Origin: CAYNWT01 sp964450955
Lineage (GTDB): Bacteria; Planctomycetota; Planctomycetia; Planctomycetales; Planctomycetaceae
Direction of reading: 5' to 3'
Length of the DNA: 64,000 bases
Assembly (NCBI GenBank): GCA_964450955.1
Contig: CAYVFI010000005.1
Location: 160,206 to 224,205 of the forward strand
The notes under the pieces are model-generated. The model saw only the letters and a list, made by a program, of their open reading frames with translations, searched no databases and was not told the DNA's origin. The position numbers and the translations under genes were made by a program. Positions 53,667 through 61,618 of this stretch are shown here, piece by piece (the first letter of the stretch is position 1; the number at the start of each line of letters is the position of its first letter).

Positions 53667-54815
53667 TCAGCGGTTCTTTATTCGATCTGCGTCCCGAGCC
53701 ATCCGAACGAATGCTGAGACCAACCGGGCGATCTCTTCTTCTGCCCCAAGCAGGATGGGGTGGTGTAACTGGAGTGCATGGTCGTTGATCGCGGTGGATC
53801 CAACCAGATCGTTGGCTGCTTTGAATCTTCGCTTGCTGTGCACGGTGTGCAGGCCGTGTAGGCTGCGATCGCAGGCGATTCCTTCTGCTCTGGCCGCAGC
53901 AGCGAAGTCGTCGCGTTCAAGACCGAACACTGTAGGATCGAGATGCATGCCCACCTTGTACCACGCGGGCATCGCATCCGAAGTCGATTGTTTGACCATG
54001 GAGAGGCCGTCGATCGTTGAAACGGCTTCGGCAATGGCGGCGACACGTTTGTCGCGGAGGCGGTTGCGTTGTTCAAGTTTTGCCAGCTGCGGGATCAGAA
54101 CGGCGGCCTGCAATTCCGATAGCGGATAGGCCGTGTTCCCTCGAAACGAATGCAGGTGGATGCGTTGGAACAGCTGTTCGTCATTTCCCAGTATCGCTCC
54201 GCCGCGGCCGGCAGTGATTAGCTTGCTGCCACCGAAACTGACAATGCCCAGCGTTCCGAACGAACCCAATCGCTGGCCGCCAATAGTTGCACCCGTTGCC
54301 TGGCACGCATCTTCCAGAACCGCGATGCCTTTCCGGTTCGCGATTTCCATCACGGCCGGCATGTCGACAACGCCGCCGTGCAGGTGCGAAACAACAATGA
54401 CTTTGGTGGCGTCCGTGATGGTCGCTTCAATTTGTTCAATACGAATGCAGAAATTCGCCGGGTCCGCATCGACCAGAACCGGCGTGGCGCCCAGCATGAG
54501 TACGTTTTTGAAACTGGCTGCGTAGTCATACGCGGCGAGAATCACCTCGTCACCCGCCTGCACTTTGAACGCTCGCAACGCGAGTTCGCTGGCGGCGGTT
54601 CCGCTGGAACACAGTTCGACCTGTGAACAACCGGCCCACGTTGCGAGGTCCGCTTTTAGTAGTTCGGTGTGCGGGCCATGGTACCGACCCCAGGAACCGT
54701 CGACCGCCGCGGCCTGAAGCGCGGCGATGACGGATTCGTCGTGGATCGGCCATGGCGGCGGTCCGTCTGGGAAAGCCGGTTCGCCACCCAGAATCGCTGG
54801 CAGATCGTTGGGCAC
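53667..54815 (-). CDS. DegT/DnrJ/EryC1/StrS-family PLP aminotransferase
   Basis: The 382-residue fold-type I aminotransferase or dehydratase acts mostly on nucleotide-linked sugars. The internal aldimine Lys is K198 (SFGGSKLITAGRGG), with D169 (LEDACQATGA) contacting the PLP ring nitrogen and SSGTAASELAL for phosphate binding. It starts at GTG only 3 nt after the stop of the haem protein gene, so the two are co-transcribed. That pairing is odd for a sugar-nucleotide enzyme, since no other sugar-nucleotide genes flank it. Confidence 0.9.
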   Translation of the reverse strand: MPNDLPAILGGEPAFPDGPPPWPIHDESVIAALQAAAVDGSWGRYHGPHTELLKADLATWAGCSQVELCSSGTAASELALRAFKVQAGDEVILAAYDYAASFKNVLMLGATPVLVDADPANFCIRIEQIEATITDATKVIVVSHLHGGVVDMPAVMEIANRKGIAVLEDACQATGATIGGQRLGSFGTLGIVSFGGSKLITAGRGGAILGNDEQLFQRIHLHSFRGNTAYPLSELQAAVLIPQLAKLEQRNRLRDKRVAAIAEAVSTIDGLSMVKQSTSDAMPAWYKVGMHLDPTVFGLERDDFAAAARAEGIACDRSLHGLHTVHSKRRFKAANDLVGSTAINDHALQLHHPILLGAEEEIARLVSAFVRMARDADRIKNR

Positions 54816-54818
54816 GTT

Positions 54819-57800
54819 TTATTTCTTCTTCAACGTTTGCATGTAGTCAACAACGTCAACGAGTTCCTGCGCCGTTAGCAATTTCTGCAGGTCGGCCGGC
54901 ATAAGGGACACACCTTGCTTGACGATTTCATCGATCTCGTCTTTGCTAATCGTCCGCGAGATCGCTTCAGAATCTCGGATCGTCACTGAATCTTCAGTCT
55001 CGCTTAGTTTGATACCGCTAACCGTGGTCCCACTGTCCAGGGCAAGTGAGTAGGTCTCGTAGTTGTGGCTGATACCGGCGCTGGGATAGAGGATCGATTC
55101 GAACAACGCCTGCCGACTTAGCTTGCTGCCGATCTCTGACATGTCCGGTCCAATTTCGCGACCAAGACCGTTTTCCTTGTGACACTTGAAGCAGGTGCCC
55201 GTGTTGTGGAACACCAGCTTGCCTCGTCGAACGTCGCCTTTCATGCGGACCAGTTCTGCCAGACCTGGTAGCGGCTTCTTGTCTTTGGACGGCGGAGGTG
55301 GGAACAGTGCGTTGGCTTTTTCCTTAACCGATCGAGAGTGCGAAGAATGCAGCGCGACGGCGACGGCCTGGGTAAGAGCCTCGTCCAGCTTTTTTGTTTC
55401 AACCAGCCTGGCTAACTGCATGGCCGCGTTTTGCAGCTTTCCAGCGTTCTTCGCTGCGGCTCGACGAGCGACAAGGTTGGCGTCACTGTTTTTCACGATA
55501 CCCAGCAGTAGACCGGCCGCTTTGCCGTCGGCCGAATTACCCAGTACGTCGGCTGTGGCAACGGCTGTGTTTTCGTCTTTGTTGTACAGCCCCGAGCTGA
55601 TTAACTGCCACTGAGCTTTCCGCATGAGCATGCGAATGGCATCGATACCGATTTCGTTAGCAGTGTTATCCTGAGCCAGCTTGAGAACCTCGGGATACTT
55701 GTCCTGCATATCAAACCGTTCAACCAAAATGGGGAACTGCCTGGTGCCGGCAACATCCTTAAGAAGAGTCTTAATGGCATCGGTGTACTTTGAGTTGCCT
55801 TTCAAGGTTGAGGCATCAACCCGGGCAAGCGCTTCAGACATGATGAACGACTTGCGAGCGTCGTCACCGCCGTGATCAGCAAACGCAACCTGCACGAGCG
55901 CTGGCTGTGCCTGTGCCTTCGCCAGGAAATCAAACGCGCGGAAATACCTGGCAGTGTCGTCCGTCGGGATATCAGGTTTTGAGAGAATTTCGGCTAGCAG
56001 TTCCGGCGTCCGTGTTCCGCGTGAACGCCAGATGATGTCCTGCGCGGGTTTGGAAGTTGGGTCGACGCCATCAGACTTCAGCCACGCTTCGAGATAAGCA
56101 TCCCAGCGTCCATCAGCGGCCAGTCCGAGTGCTTCCAGATACCAACGGTCGTTGCCACGGTATTGATTGGCCAAGTGCACCCAAGCCGCGATCCCATGAG
56201 AATCTTTCAGCTCGCGAAGAGCCACAAGGCACTCCCGTTGCACTTCTGGTTCTTTGCTCGCACTAAGACTCGCTATCGCGGTCAGGGTTGGCAGGTCGGA
56301 TGACTGCCTGGTTCTCCTGAGCCCGGCAATTTGGATGTCGGGAACCGAATCCTTGATCGCGGCAGCGATGTAGTCGGCCTGTTTGCCCTCAATATTCGAC
56401 AACAACCAAAACGCTCGCGCGCGATGGCGTTGATTGTCTGAGGTCCAAAGCTGAAGCAGCTCTTTCTCAGCGGCGGCTCCCATTTTCTTTAGTGCCACCC
56501 ATGCCATGTACCTGGTCGCATGATTGGGGCTTTGCAGGGCCTTCACTGCGCCGGCTGGATTACTGAGATCGACCTTCGGAATCGTGTACGGTGTGTTTGG
56601 TGGAGCAACCCGGAAGATGCGACCGCGCTGAATATCGCCCATCGCGTGGCCGCCCACGCCCGGGTCATACCAATCGGCGATCAACAGCGAACCATCCGGC
56701 GCCACGCAAACGTCTGACGGACGGAACCATTTATCGCGCGTTCCTTCCAAAATGTTTTCAATCGTGGCGGTATAGCCGGCTCCATCCTTCTTCGCCGGGT
56801 AGGCGCGGACGATATTCGGACCGGCGTCGCAGTGGATCACGTGGTTGCGGAACCGTTCTGGCAACAGGTCGCCCTCGTAAACGCAAATGCCGGTGGGAGA
56901 ACCAGCTCCCGTTTGCAGCATGTTGGGCATCACGCCCGGGTCATTCAGGTGCCAGTGCCGGTGCGGAATTTCTTTCTCCCATCCCGTCCGCGGATCGCGC
57001 CAGCCGGCTCCGGTGAATTCGTCTTTGTAACCGTAGTTGCCGTACTCCATCACAAAGTTGATGCGTACTCCGCGGTTCCCGTCGTCGTCGTTGTCCGACT
57101 GCCACATGGTTCCAAACGAATCGACGCAGACTTCCCAGTTGTTGCGGAAGTTCCAACCGAGTGTCTCAAACTCGGAACCGTCCATGTTGCAGCGGAAGAC
57201 CATGCCTTCCTGGTACGGCTTCCGTTTATCGTTCACTTCGTTGCCGGCTTTGTCGATGATCGGTTTGCCGTTCTTGTCTTTGATCTGCTTGCCCGCGTTT
57301 CCAAAGTTGAAGTACAGCTTTCCGTCCGGACCAAACACGAATGCGTGAATGCCGTGATCGTGCTGTGTTCCGGATATGCCAGTGAAGAGAACCTCTTTCT
57401 TGTCCGCCTTAAGGTCACCGTCTTCGTCCGTCATCACGAACACACTGTCGCCCGCAGACACGATAACCTTGTTTCCCAGAACGCACACACCGTGAGCCGA
57501 ATCGATGTCGCGGCCCTGATAGAACGTTGTGGTCTTGTCGGCTTTGCCATCGCCGTCGGTATCTTCCAGAACCAGAATCTGGTCGCCCTCAGCGCGGGGC
57601 GGGTTGTTTTTGTTGCGGAAGTGGCGGTAGTTGACGACTTCACAAATCCAGACGCGGCCCAGGTGATCGATGTCCATGTTGGACGGGCTAAGCATCAGCG
57701 GTTCAGATGCAAACAGTGACGCTTCAAGACCGTCACCGACATCAAGACCTGAAACGGCATCCTGTGACTCACGGCTGTTGGAATCCTGCGTTTGCGATTG

Positions 57801-58325
57801 TGCAAACAAGCGGCGAGGTGGCTTCTTGTTGAAGACCATGAACCGCACGCTGGTCGCGTCACCCTGATCGGTTCCGCCGTTGTCCAGGCCAGCAGTCGCT
57901 TTGAATCGACTGAAGCCATCCGGCACTTTGAACTCGATAACAGAGTTTGCATGTGTGCCGATGCCGTAGGTCACTGCAGCGTTGTTGATGCGAAGATCGC
58001 CGCCACCCGCGTTCTTGTTGACACGGACCTGCCCCCAACCTGACGCTGCCGATGTCCACTTCAGGTCTGTGAGTTTGAGTTCGCCCTTGCGGCCAACAAG
58101 TCTCGGTTCGGCCCAGTCCGCCCAATCGCAACCGAAACCATTACCGCCGTCGGTCACAACCAGAAACAGTGTCTTCGCACCGGTAATATCGACATCGACC
58201 TTCACCGCATGACCGGGCGTGGAGCCGGTCACCAGTGGGCTGGCAAAAATCGGTTTGGAGTCAGCAGCAGCGGCCGACAAACCGGGACAGACGAGACAAA
58301 GACACAGAGCGAGTGCGTACTTCAT
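54819..58325 (-). CDS. PVC-type haem-binding (CxxCH) protein with NPCBM/NEW2-like N-terminal domain
   Basis: The 1168-residue exported protein has a signal peptide (1-18). An NPCBM/NEW2-like carbohydrate-binding domain (about 30-165) includes GGNGFGCDWADWAEPRL, NAAVTYGIGTHANS and FKATAGLDN. A membrane-bound-dehydrogenase beta-propeller follows (about 200-580; NMDIDHLGRVWICEVVNYR, FGPDGKLYFNFGN), then helical HEAT-like repeats (about 600-1000). A C-terminal cytochrome c domain has CFKCH (near residue 1045), GPDMSEIG as the probable Met ligand, and MQTLKKK at the end. It probably oxidises or senses a glycan-related substrate in the periplasm. It is upstream of the DegT gene by 3 nt. Confidence 0.92.
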   Translation of the reverse strand: MKYALALCLCLVCPGLSAAAADSKPIFASPLVTGSTPGHAVKVDVDITGAKTLFLVVTDGGNGFGCDWADWAEPRLVGRKGELKLTDLKWTSAASGWGQVRVNKNAGGGDLRINNAAVTYGIGTHANSVIEFKVPDGFSRFKATAGLDNGGTDQGDATSVRFMVFNKKPPRRLFAQSQTQDSNSRESQDAVSGLDVGDGLEASLFASEPLMLSPSNMDIDHLGRVWICEVVNYRHFRNKNNPPRAEGDQILVLEDTDGDGKADKTTTFYQGRDIDSAHGVCVLGNKVIVSAGDSVFVMTDEDGDLKADKKEVLFTGISGTQHDHGIHAFVFGPDGKLYFNFGNAGKQIKDKNGKPIIDKAGNEVNDKRKPYQEGMVFRCNMDGSEFETLGWNFRNNWEVCVDSFGTMWQSDNDDDGNRGVRINFVMEYGNYGYKDEFTGAGWRDPRTGWEKEIPHRHWHLNDPGVMPNMLQTGAGSPTGICVYEGDLLPERFRNHVIHCDAGPNIVRAYPAKKDGAGYTATIENILEGTRDKWFRPSDVCVAPDGSLLIADWYDPGVGGHAMGDIQRGRIFRVAPPNTPYTIPKVDLSNPAGAVKALQSPNHATRYMAWVALKKMGAAAEKELLQLWTSDNQRHRARAFWLLSNIEGKQADYIAAAIKDSVPDIQIAGLRRTRQSSDLPTLTAIASLSASKEPEVQRECLVALRELKDSHGIAAWVHLANQYRGNDRWYLEALGLAADGRWDAYLEAWLKSDGVDPTSKPAQDIIWRSRGTRTPELLAEILSKPDIPTDDTARYFRAFDFLAKAQAQPALVQVAFADHGGDDARKSFIMSEALARVDASTLKGNSKYTDAIKTLLKDVAGTRQFPILVERFDMQDKYPEVLKLAQDNTANEIGIDAIRMLMRKAQWQLISSGLYNKDENTAVATADVLGNSADGKAAGLLLGIVKNSDANLVARRAAAKNAGKLQNAAMQLARLVETKKLDEALTQAVAVALHSSHSRSVKEKANALFPPPPSKDKKPLPGLAELVRMKGDVRRGKLVFHNTGTCFKCHKENGLGREIGPDMSEIGSKLSRQALFESILYPSAGISHNYETYSLALDSGTTVSGIKLSETEDSVTIRDSEAISRTISKDEIDEIVKQGVSLMPADLQKLLTAQELVDVVDYMQTLKKK

Positions 58326-58510
58326 GGGGTTCTTCGCCGTTTTGGAAGGAATCCGGGTGGGACCCTATGTTACGGCGGATTCCCGCAGTTGTCATCAACT
58401 TCGGAGGATTCGAGAACCGAGTGGCCGCTGTGTTGGGTCGCAAATCAGGACTCAGTTTTTCCACATGGAATCGAACGTCAACTGTGCCAATCGGGACACG
58501 GCGGAGTCAT

Positions 58511-58580
58511 GGCCGCGAAAAACACGAAAAGGCACAAAAAGAGGACGCCAAATCTTTGTGGCTCTTTGTGTTTTTCGTGG
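58511..58580. repeat. Long imperfect inverted repeat (CACGAAAA / TTTTCGTG type)
   Basis: The left arm at 58511-58541 (GCCGCGAAAAACACGAAAAG onward) and the right arm at 58552-58580 are complementary over nearly their whole length, with a 10-nt loop. This is a MITE- or REP-like structure. From memory, the same kind of element is scattered in many bacterial genomes and yields spurious ORFs rich in Lys, Glu and Phe. Confidence 0.75.
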
Positions 58581-58583
58581 CTA

Positions 58584-58611
58584 ACAAAGCCGGCGTTTCG
58601 CTGCCGGCTTT
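58584..58611. other. GC-rich hairpin AAAGCCGGC / GCCGGCTTT
   Basis: A perfect 9-bp stem (58585-58593 with 58602-58610) encloses an 8-nt loop, placed 4 nt after the long inverted repeat. No T-run follows. It may be part of the same element. Confidence 0.5.
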
Positions 58612-58704
58612 GGTTTGGGGTGGAACAGGAACGCATCTGCGTTGCGACTGAAACAGCCGACTGATCTGTAGCTACTGGTATGTCTACCGATAAGTGTCAG
58701 GCAT

Positions 58705-58816
58705 AAATGTAGCTGGCTGAGGCGCTCAGCCAGTTCGTCGCATAGCGACGAAGTCTGTACCGGACCGACTCAGGGCCTTATTCGGCTACATTTGAGTCGT
58801 TGCCAACAACGACTCA
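58705..58816. other. Multibranch (cloverleaf-like) structured element
   Basis: An outer 9-bp helix, AAATGTAGC (58705-58713) with GCTACATTT (58785-58793), encloses two perfect hairpins: TGGCTGA/TCAGCCA (58714-58720 with 58726-58732) and TTCGTCGC/GCGACGAA (58734-58741 with 58745-58752). An unpaired or weakly paired arm follows at 58753-58784. A further 10-bp hairpin, TGAGTCGTTG-CCAA-CAACGACTCA (58793-58816), abuts it. It does not match a tRNA: no anticodon or T-loop pattern is present. Confidence 0.55.
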
Positions 58817-58847
58817 AGCCCCTGACTTTTTATCGATAGTCGCACCA

Positions 58848-59825
58848 CTACCCTTCGGGTTGCGCGGGGACTTTCGTGCGGACGTCGTACGCCATGCCGG
58901 TTGCTCGAAGCAGCTTGATGGCCCACCAGGTCATGTCGACTTCCCACCACTTGTGGCCGGCAGGAGCGACGCTTGGGTGAGCGTGATGGTTGTTGTGCCA
59001 GCCTTCTCCGTAGGAAAGGATGGCGACCCACCACAAGTTGCGTGATTCGTCGCGAGTCTTGTAGTTTCGGTAGCCCCACAGGTGCGTGGCTGAATTAACG
59101 AACCAGGTACTGTGGTAGGCAATTGTGGTTCGAACACACATGCCCCAGACAACCATAGCAATCGCGCCGGTCCAGCCGCTTAGCAGGTAACCGAAACCAA
59201 GCAGTGCCATGCCTGAACCCCAAAGCCACAACGGGTAGGTGCGTTCGAAGAACTGCAACATCTTGTTGGCGGCGAGTTCAGGAATGTAACGACGGAAGAG
59301 AAGCTGTTTTTGTTCTGTCGATCGTTGTGGGAACAACCAGGCAATGTGCGACCACCAGGTACTGTCACGAACCGGTGAATGTGGGTCGCCTTCCTGGTCG
59401 GACTTTTGATGATGCAGTCGGTGCGTTGCCGCCCAGGTCAATGGTGAACCTTCGCCAGAGATAGCTCCAGCGGCGAGTACAAAGAACTCGGCCGGCTTTG
59501 TGAGCTTGAGTGATCGGTGAGCCAGGTATCGGTGGAAGCCCAGGCAGATACCAATGCTGCAGGTGAACCAGTGCAAAACCAGGCAGGTGACAACAGCCTG
59601 CCAGGAAATGAAGAATGGTGCGGCAAGGCAACCCAGATGCACTGCAATCAGGTAGCCTGTTACAACCCAGTCGACGTTGTTCCACTTCAGCCGTGTGCTT
59701 GAGAACGCTTCAATAAGCTGCTTGTTCTCTTCCGCTCGCTTCAATTGTGAAGGGGTCGGTTCGCTTGAAGCAACTCGCTTGGCTGGTGCTTCAGGGGCGA
59801 GAGTGGCTGGAGGTGGTGGTGACAT
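58848..59825 (-). CDS. Membrane fatty acid (acyl-CoA / acyl-lipid) desaturase
   Basis: The 325-residue di-iron desaturase has all three histidine boxes: HRYLAH, HRLHH (in THRLHHQKSDQEGD) and HNNHH (in EGWHNNHHAHP). These are the HxxxxH, HxxHH and HxxHH set of delta-9-type acyl desaturases. Four or more membrane helices flank them. It would introduce a cis double bond into acyl chains at the inner membrane. The first 40 residues are Pro/Ala-rich and unconserved. The gene is divergent from the trypsin-like protease gene. Confidence 0.92.
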   Translation of the reverse strand: MSPPPPATLAPEAPAKRVASSEPTPSQLKRAEENKQLIEAFSSTRLKWNNVDWVVTGYLIAVHLGCLAAPFFISWQAVVTCLVLHWFTCSIGICLGFHRYLAHRSLKLTKPAEFFVLAAGAISGEGSPLTWAATHRLHHQKSDQEGDPHSPVRDSTWWSHIAWLFPQRSTEQKQLLFRRYIPELAANKMLQFFERTYPLWLWGSGMALLGFGYLLSGWTGAIAMVVWGMCVRTTIAYHSTWFVNSATHLWGYRNYKTRDESRNLWWVAILSYGEGWHNNHHAHPSVAPAGHKWWEVDMTWWAIKLLRATGMAYDVRTKVPAQPEG

Positions 59826-60240
59826 AAGGAAGCTCGGTGGGCCGATGTGGTCGCGTTACGCTGCGTCGTTCGAAACAACTTCGCAGGATTATGAAGAACT
59901 ATCGGAGCCCGACAACCGGAGTGTGTTCTGTCACGGTCATGCGACTGTCAAACTTGTGTCATTGGCCGAAACAGCGGCAGATTGAGTGTTCGGCTGACTA
60001 TTACTTGCCGGTCATACGTTCACATGTCTGCGGTGAGCCGGTGTTCCTCACGACAAATCGGGCGGTTAAGCGAAGTTAGAATCGGGGCAAGTTCCAAGGC
60101 AAGATGGGCCGATTTGACCTGAGGTGGGGATCGAACACACAATCCTGGCGGGGGGCGAGTTGGGGCGATCTATCAGAATCGTCTCCCCCGACGTCGACTG
60201 GTGTGTGAGAATACGCGGGCGAAGGGCATTCCATATTCGA
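59826..60240. promoter_or_regulatory. Divergent intergenic region upstream of the desaturase and protease genes
   Basis: The 415-bp stretch has no gene I would accept. It must carry the two divergent promoters; TTGACC at 60115 with a poor CACAAT 18 nt later is the only hint for the plus strand. Confidence 0.4.
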
Positions 60241-61149
60241 ATGGGAAGCGGTGAATACGTGCGTTGTGTTCTAGCTGTGATTTTTTGCGTCACGATTGCT
60301 CCTGCCGCCTTCGGGCAGGCGGGCAAGGGAAGTGACCTGTGGGACTGGACCAAACCGGCCAGGCACCACGATTCTGTGGTGAAGGTTCAAATTGAAGGAA
60401 CCGACGAACGTGGAGCCCGGGCTTCGGCTACAGGTGTTGTGGTCCGGTTCGAACGCGTCAGCAAGCTTCCCAACGGCGAAGCCTACTGCCTGACCGCGGC
60501 GCATGTGATTGAATCGGCGCTCCCGAAGCCGTCTAAGCCGGAGAGTCAACCTCCATCAACGGCCAATGAAGAAGTCAAGAAACCGGCCACAGATGGGCCC
60601 GGCGAACCTTCCGGTTCCTCGCCAGCAATCATTGACTTAAACAAACCCGTCGCACCGCTTAAACCGACCGCCAACATTTCTGTTTATTACCGCACCGGTG
60701 AGATATCTCGGAAATGTCAGATTGTCGCGGTGGACGAAAAGCGTGACGTCGCGTTGTTGCGTGTGGCTTTACCGAAGGGCAAGAAGCCGGCTCGAGTTGC
60801 GGCGAATCCAATCAAGCCGGGCGACACGCTGGAATTCGCCGGACTGGGTGGCGGTTCGTCAGTCAAGAAACCGCGTCACTTCAACGCACAGGCATCGGCC
60901 CCAACAACATCACAACTGATCTTCGCGGATGCTCCGCTGTTGCCTGGTGATTCGGGCGGAGCCGTGTTCAATAAAAAGCGAGAAGTTGTGGGTATCATCT
61001 CGGGTGGTTGGATTTGGTGGGAAGGCGGCGTCCGCAGCCCCAACGGTCAAAACGTCCCCGCCACGTGGCCCGCGCGGGCGTGTAATCTGACGCCAATCAA
61101 GCAGTTGCATCGAGCTCGAAAAGCGAACAGGCGGGCAAACCGGCGGTGA
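60241..61149 (+). CDS. Exported trypsin-like serine protease
   Basis: The protein is 302 residues from ATG 60241; an in-frame start 39 codons upstream gives a poorer N-terminus. A signal peptide spans about 5-25 (ending AAFGQA). The catalytic triad is H88 (CLTAAHVIE), D169 (DEKRDVALLRV) and S238 (LPGDSGGAV). A Pro/Ser-rich insert (about 94-132) separates the first two. The end is basic (ARKANRRANRR). It resembles DegP/HtrA-type protease domains without a PDZ domain. The last codons overlap the next gene start (GTGA). Confidence 0.88.
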   Translation: MGSGEYVRCVLAVIFCVTIAPAAFGQAGKGSDLWDWTKPARHHDSVVKVQIEGTDERGARASATGVVVRFERVSKLPNGEAYCLTAAHVIESALPKPSKPESQPPSTANEEVKKPATDGPGEPSGSSPAIIDLNKPVAPLKPTANISVYYRTGEISRKCQIVAVDEKRDVALLRVALPKGKKPARVAANPIKPGDTLEFAGLGGGSSVKKPRHFNAQASAPTTSQLIFADAPLLPGDSGGAVFNKKREVVGIISGGWIWWEGGVRSPNGQNVPATWPARACNLTPIKQLHRARKANRRANRR

Positions 61150-61442
61150 ACTTTGCCGGCGCGTTTAATGCGATCGAAGTGGTTCTGTGGGGCATCATCG
61201 GAACAGGGTTCGCATATCGAACGCTTCAGGTGTCAAAAGGCAATCGGCTGATGCCCGGCCTGGCCGCAGTGGGATTCCTGGCCTTTGCTGGTTCGGACGC
61301 TGTGGAACTTCAGACGGGGGCATGGTGGCGGCCGTGGTGGCTGTTGGCCTGGAAAGCAACGTGTGTTGGTTTGCTGGTTGGACTTGCGGTTATCCATATT
61401 CGCAAAGAGCGTTCTCGAAACGCGGAAGACAGCCCAGCTTAG
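61146..61442 (+). CDS. Small three-span membrane protein
   Basis: The 98-residue protein starts at GTG overlapping the protease stop by 4 nt. Hydrophobic segments lie at about 8-24, 36-53 and 63-84, and the C-terminal tail is basic. No motif is recognised. Translational coupling with the protease suggests a membrane partner or anchor. Confidence 0.65.
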   Translation: MNFAGAFNAIEVVLWGIIGTGFAYRTLQVSKGNRLMPGLAAVGFLAFAGSDAVELQTGAWWRPWWLLAWKATCVGLLVGLAVIHIRKERSRNAEDSPA

Positions 61443-61453
61443 AGTTGGAACCG

Positions 61454-61512
61454 GCGGCCAGCGGTGAATCACGGTTAATCCGAGTGTTTTTACCCCATCA
61501 TGGACTGGCCGC
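61454..61512. other. Inverted repeat upstream of metH
   Basis: GCGGCCAG (61454-61461) and CTGGCCGC (61505-61512) are perfect complements 43 nt apart, about 105 nt before the metH ATG. They do not fit a cobalamin or SAM riboswitch as far as I can see. Confidence 0.35.
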
Positions 61513-61618
61513 TGAGTCCCACGAACCGAATAAATTAAGCATTGCTGCCGTTACTGCTGTCTAGGAACCAGGCCGGTTCGATAAGATTGCCGTTCACACA
61601 GAATCTAACAGTGAAGCC

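Larger units (their letters stand above)
58326..58847. other. Repeat- and structure-rich intergenic region
   Basis: The 522-bp gap between two minus-strand genes has several overlapping short frames that I attribute to the inverted repeat. It contains the 58511-58580 inverted repeat, a GC hairpin and the 58705-58816 multibranch element. Apart from these and the promoter of the haem protein gene, nothing is recognised. Confidence 0.6.

Noticed and set aside
58219..58664. Three overlapping plus-strand frames of 121-151 residues
   Set aside because: They run through the start of the minus-strand haem protein gene and the 58511-58580 inverted repeat. The Lys/Phe-rich translation is a by-product of that repeat.
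60121..60150. tRNA-like T-arm (GTTCGATCC read on the minus strand)
   Set aside because: The flanking bases do not form the 5-bp T stem, and no acceptor, D or anticodon arms can be built.
61443..61618. Possible cobalamin or SAM riboswitch upstream of metH
   Set aside because: No B12-box or SAM-I core was recognised. Only one short inverted repeat is present, and the gap is too short for a complete cobalamin riboswitch plus expression platform.
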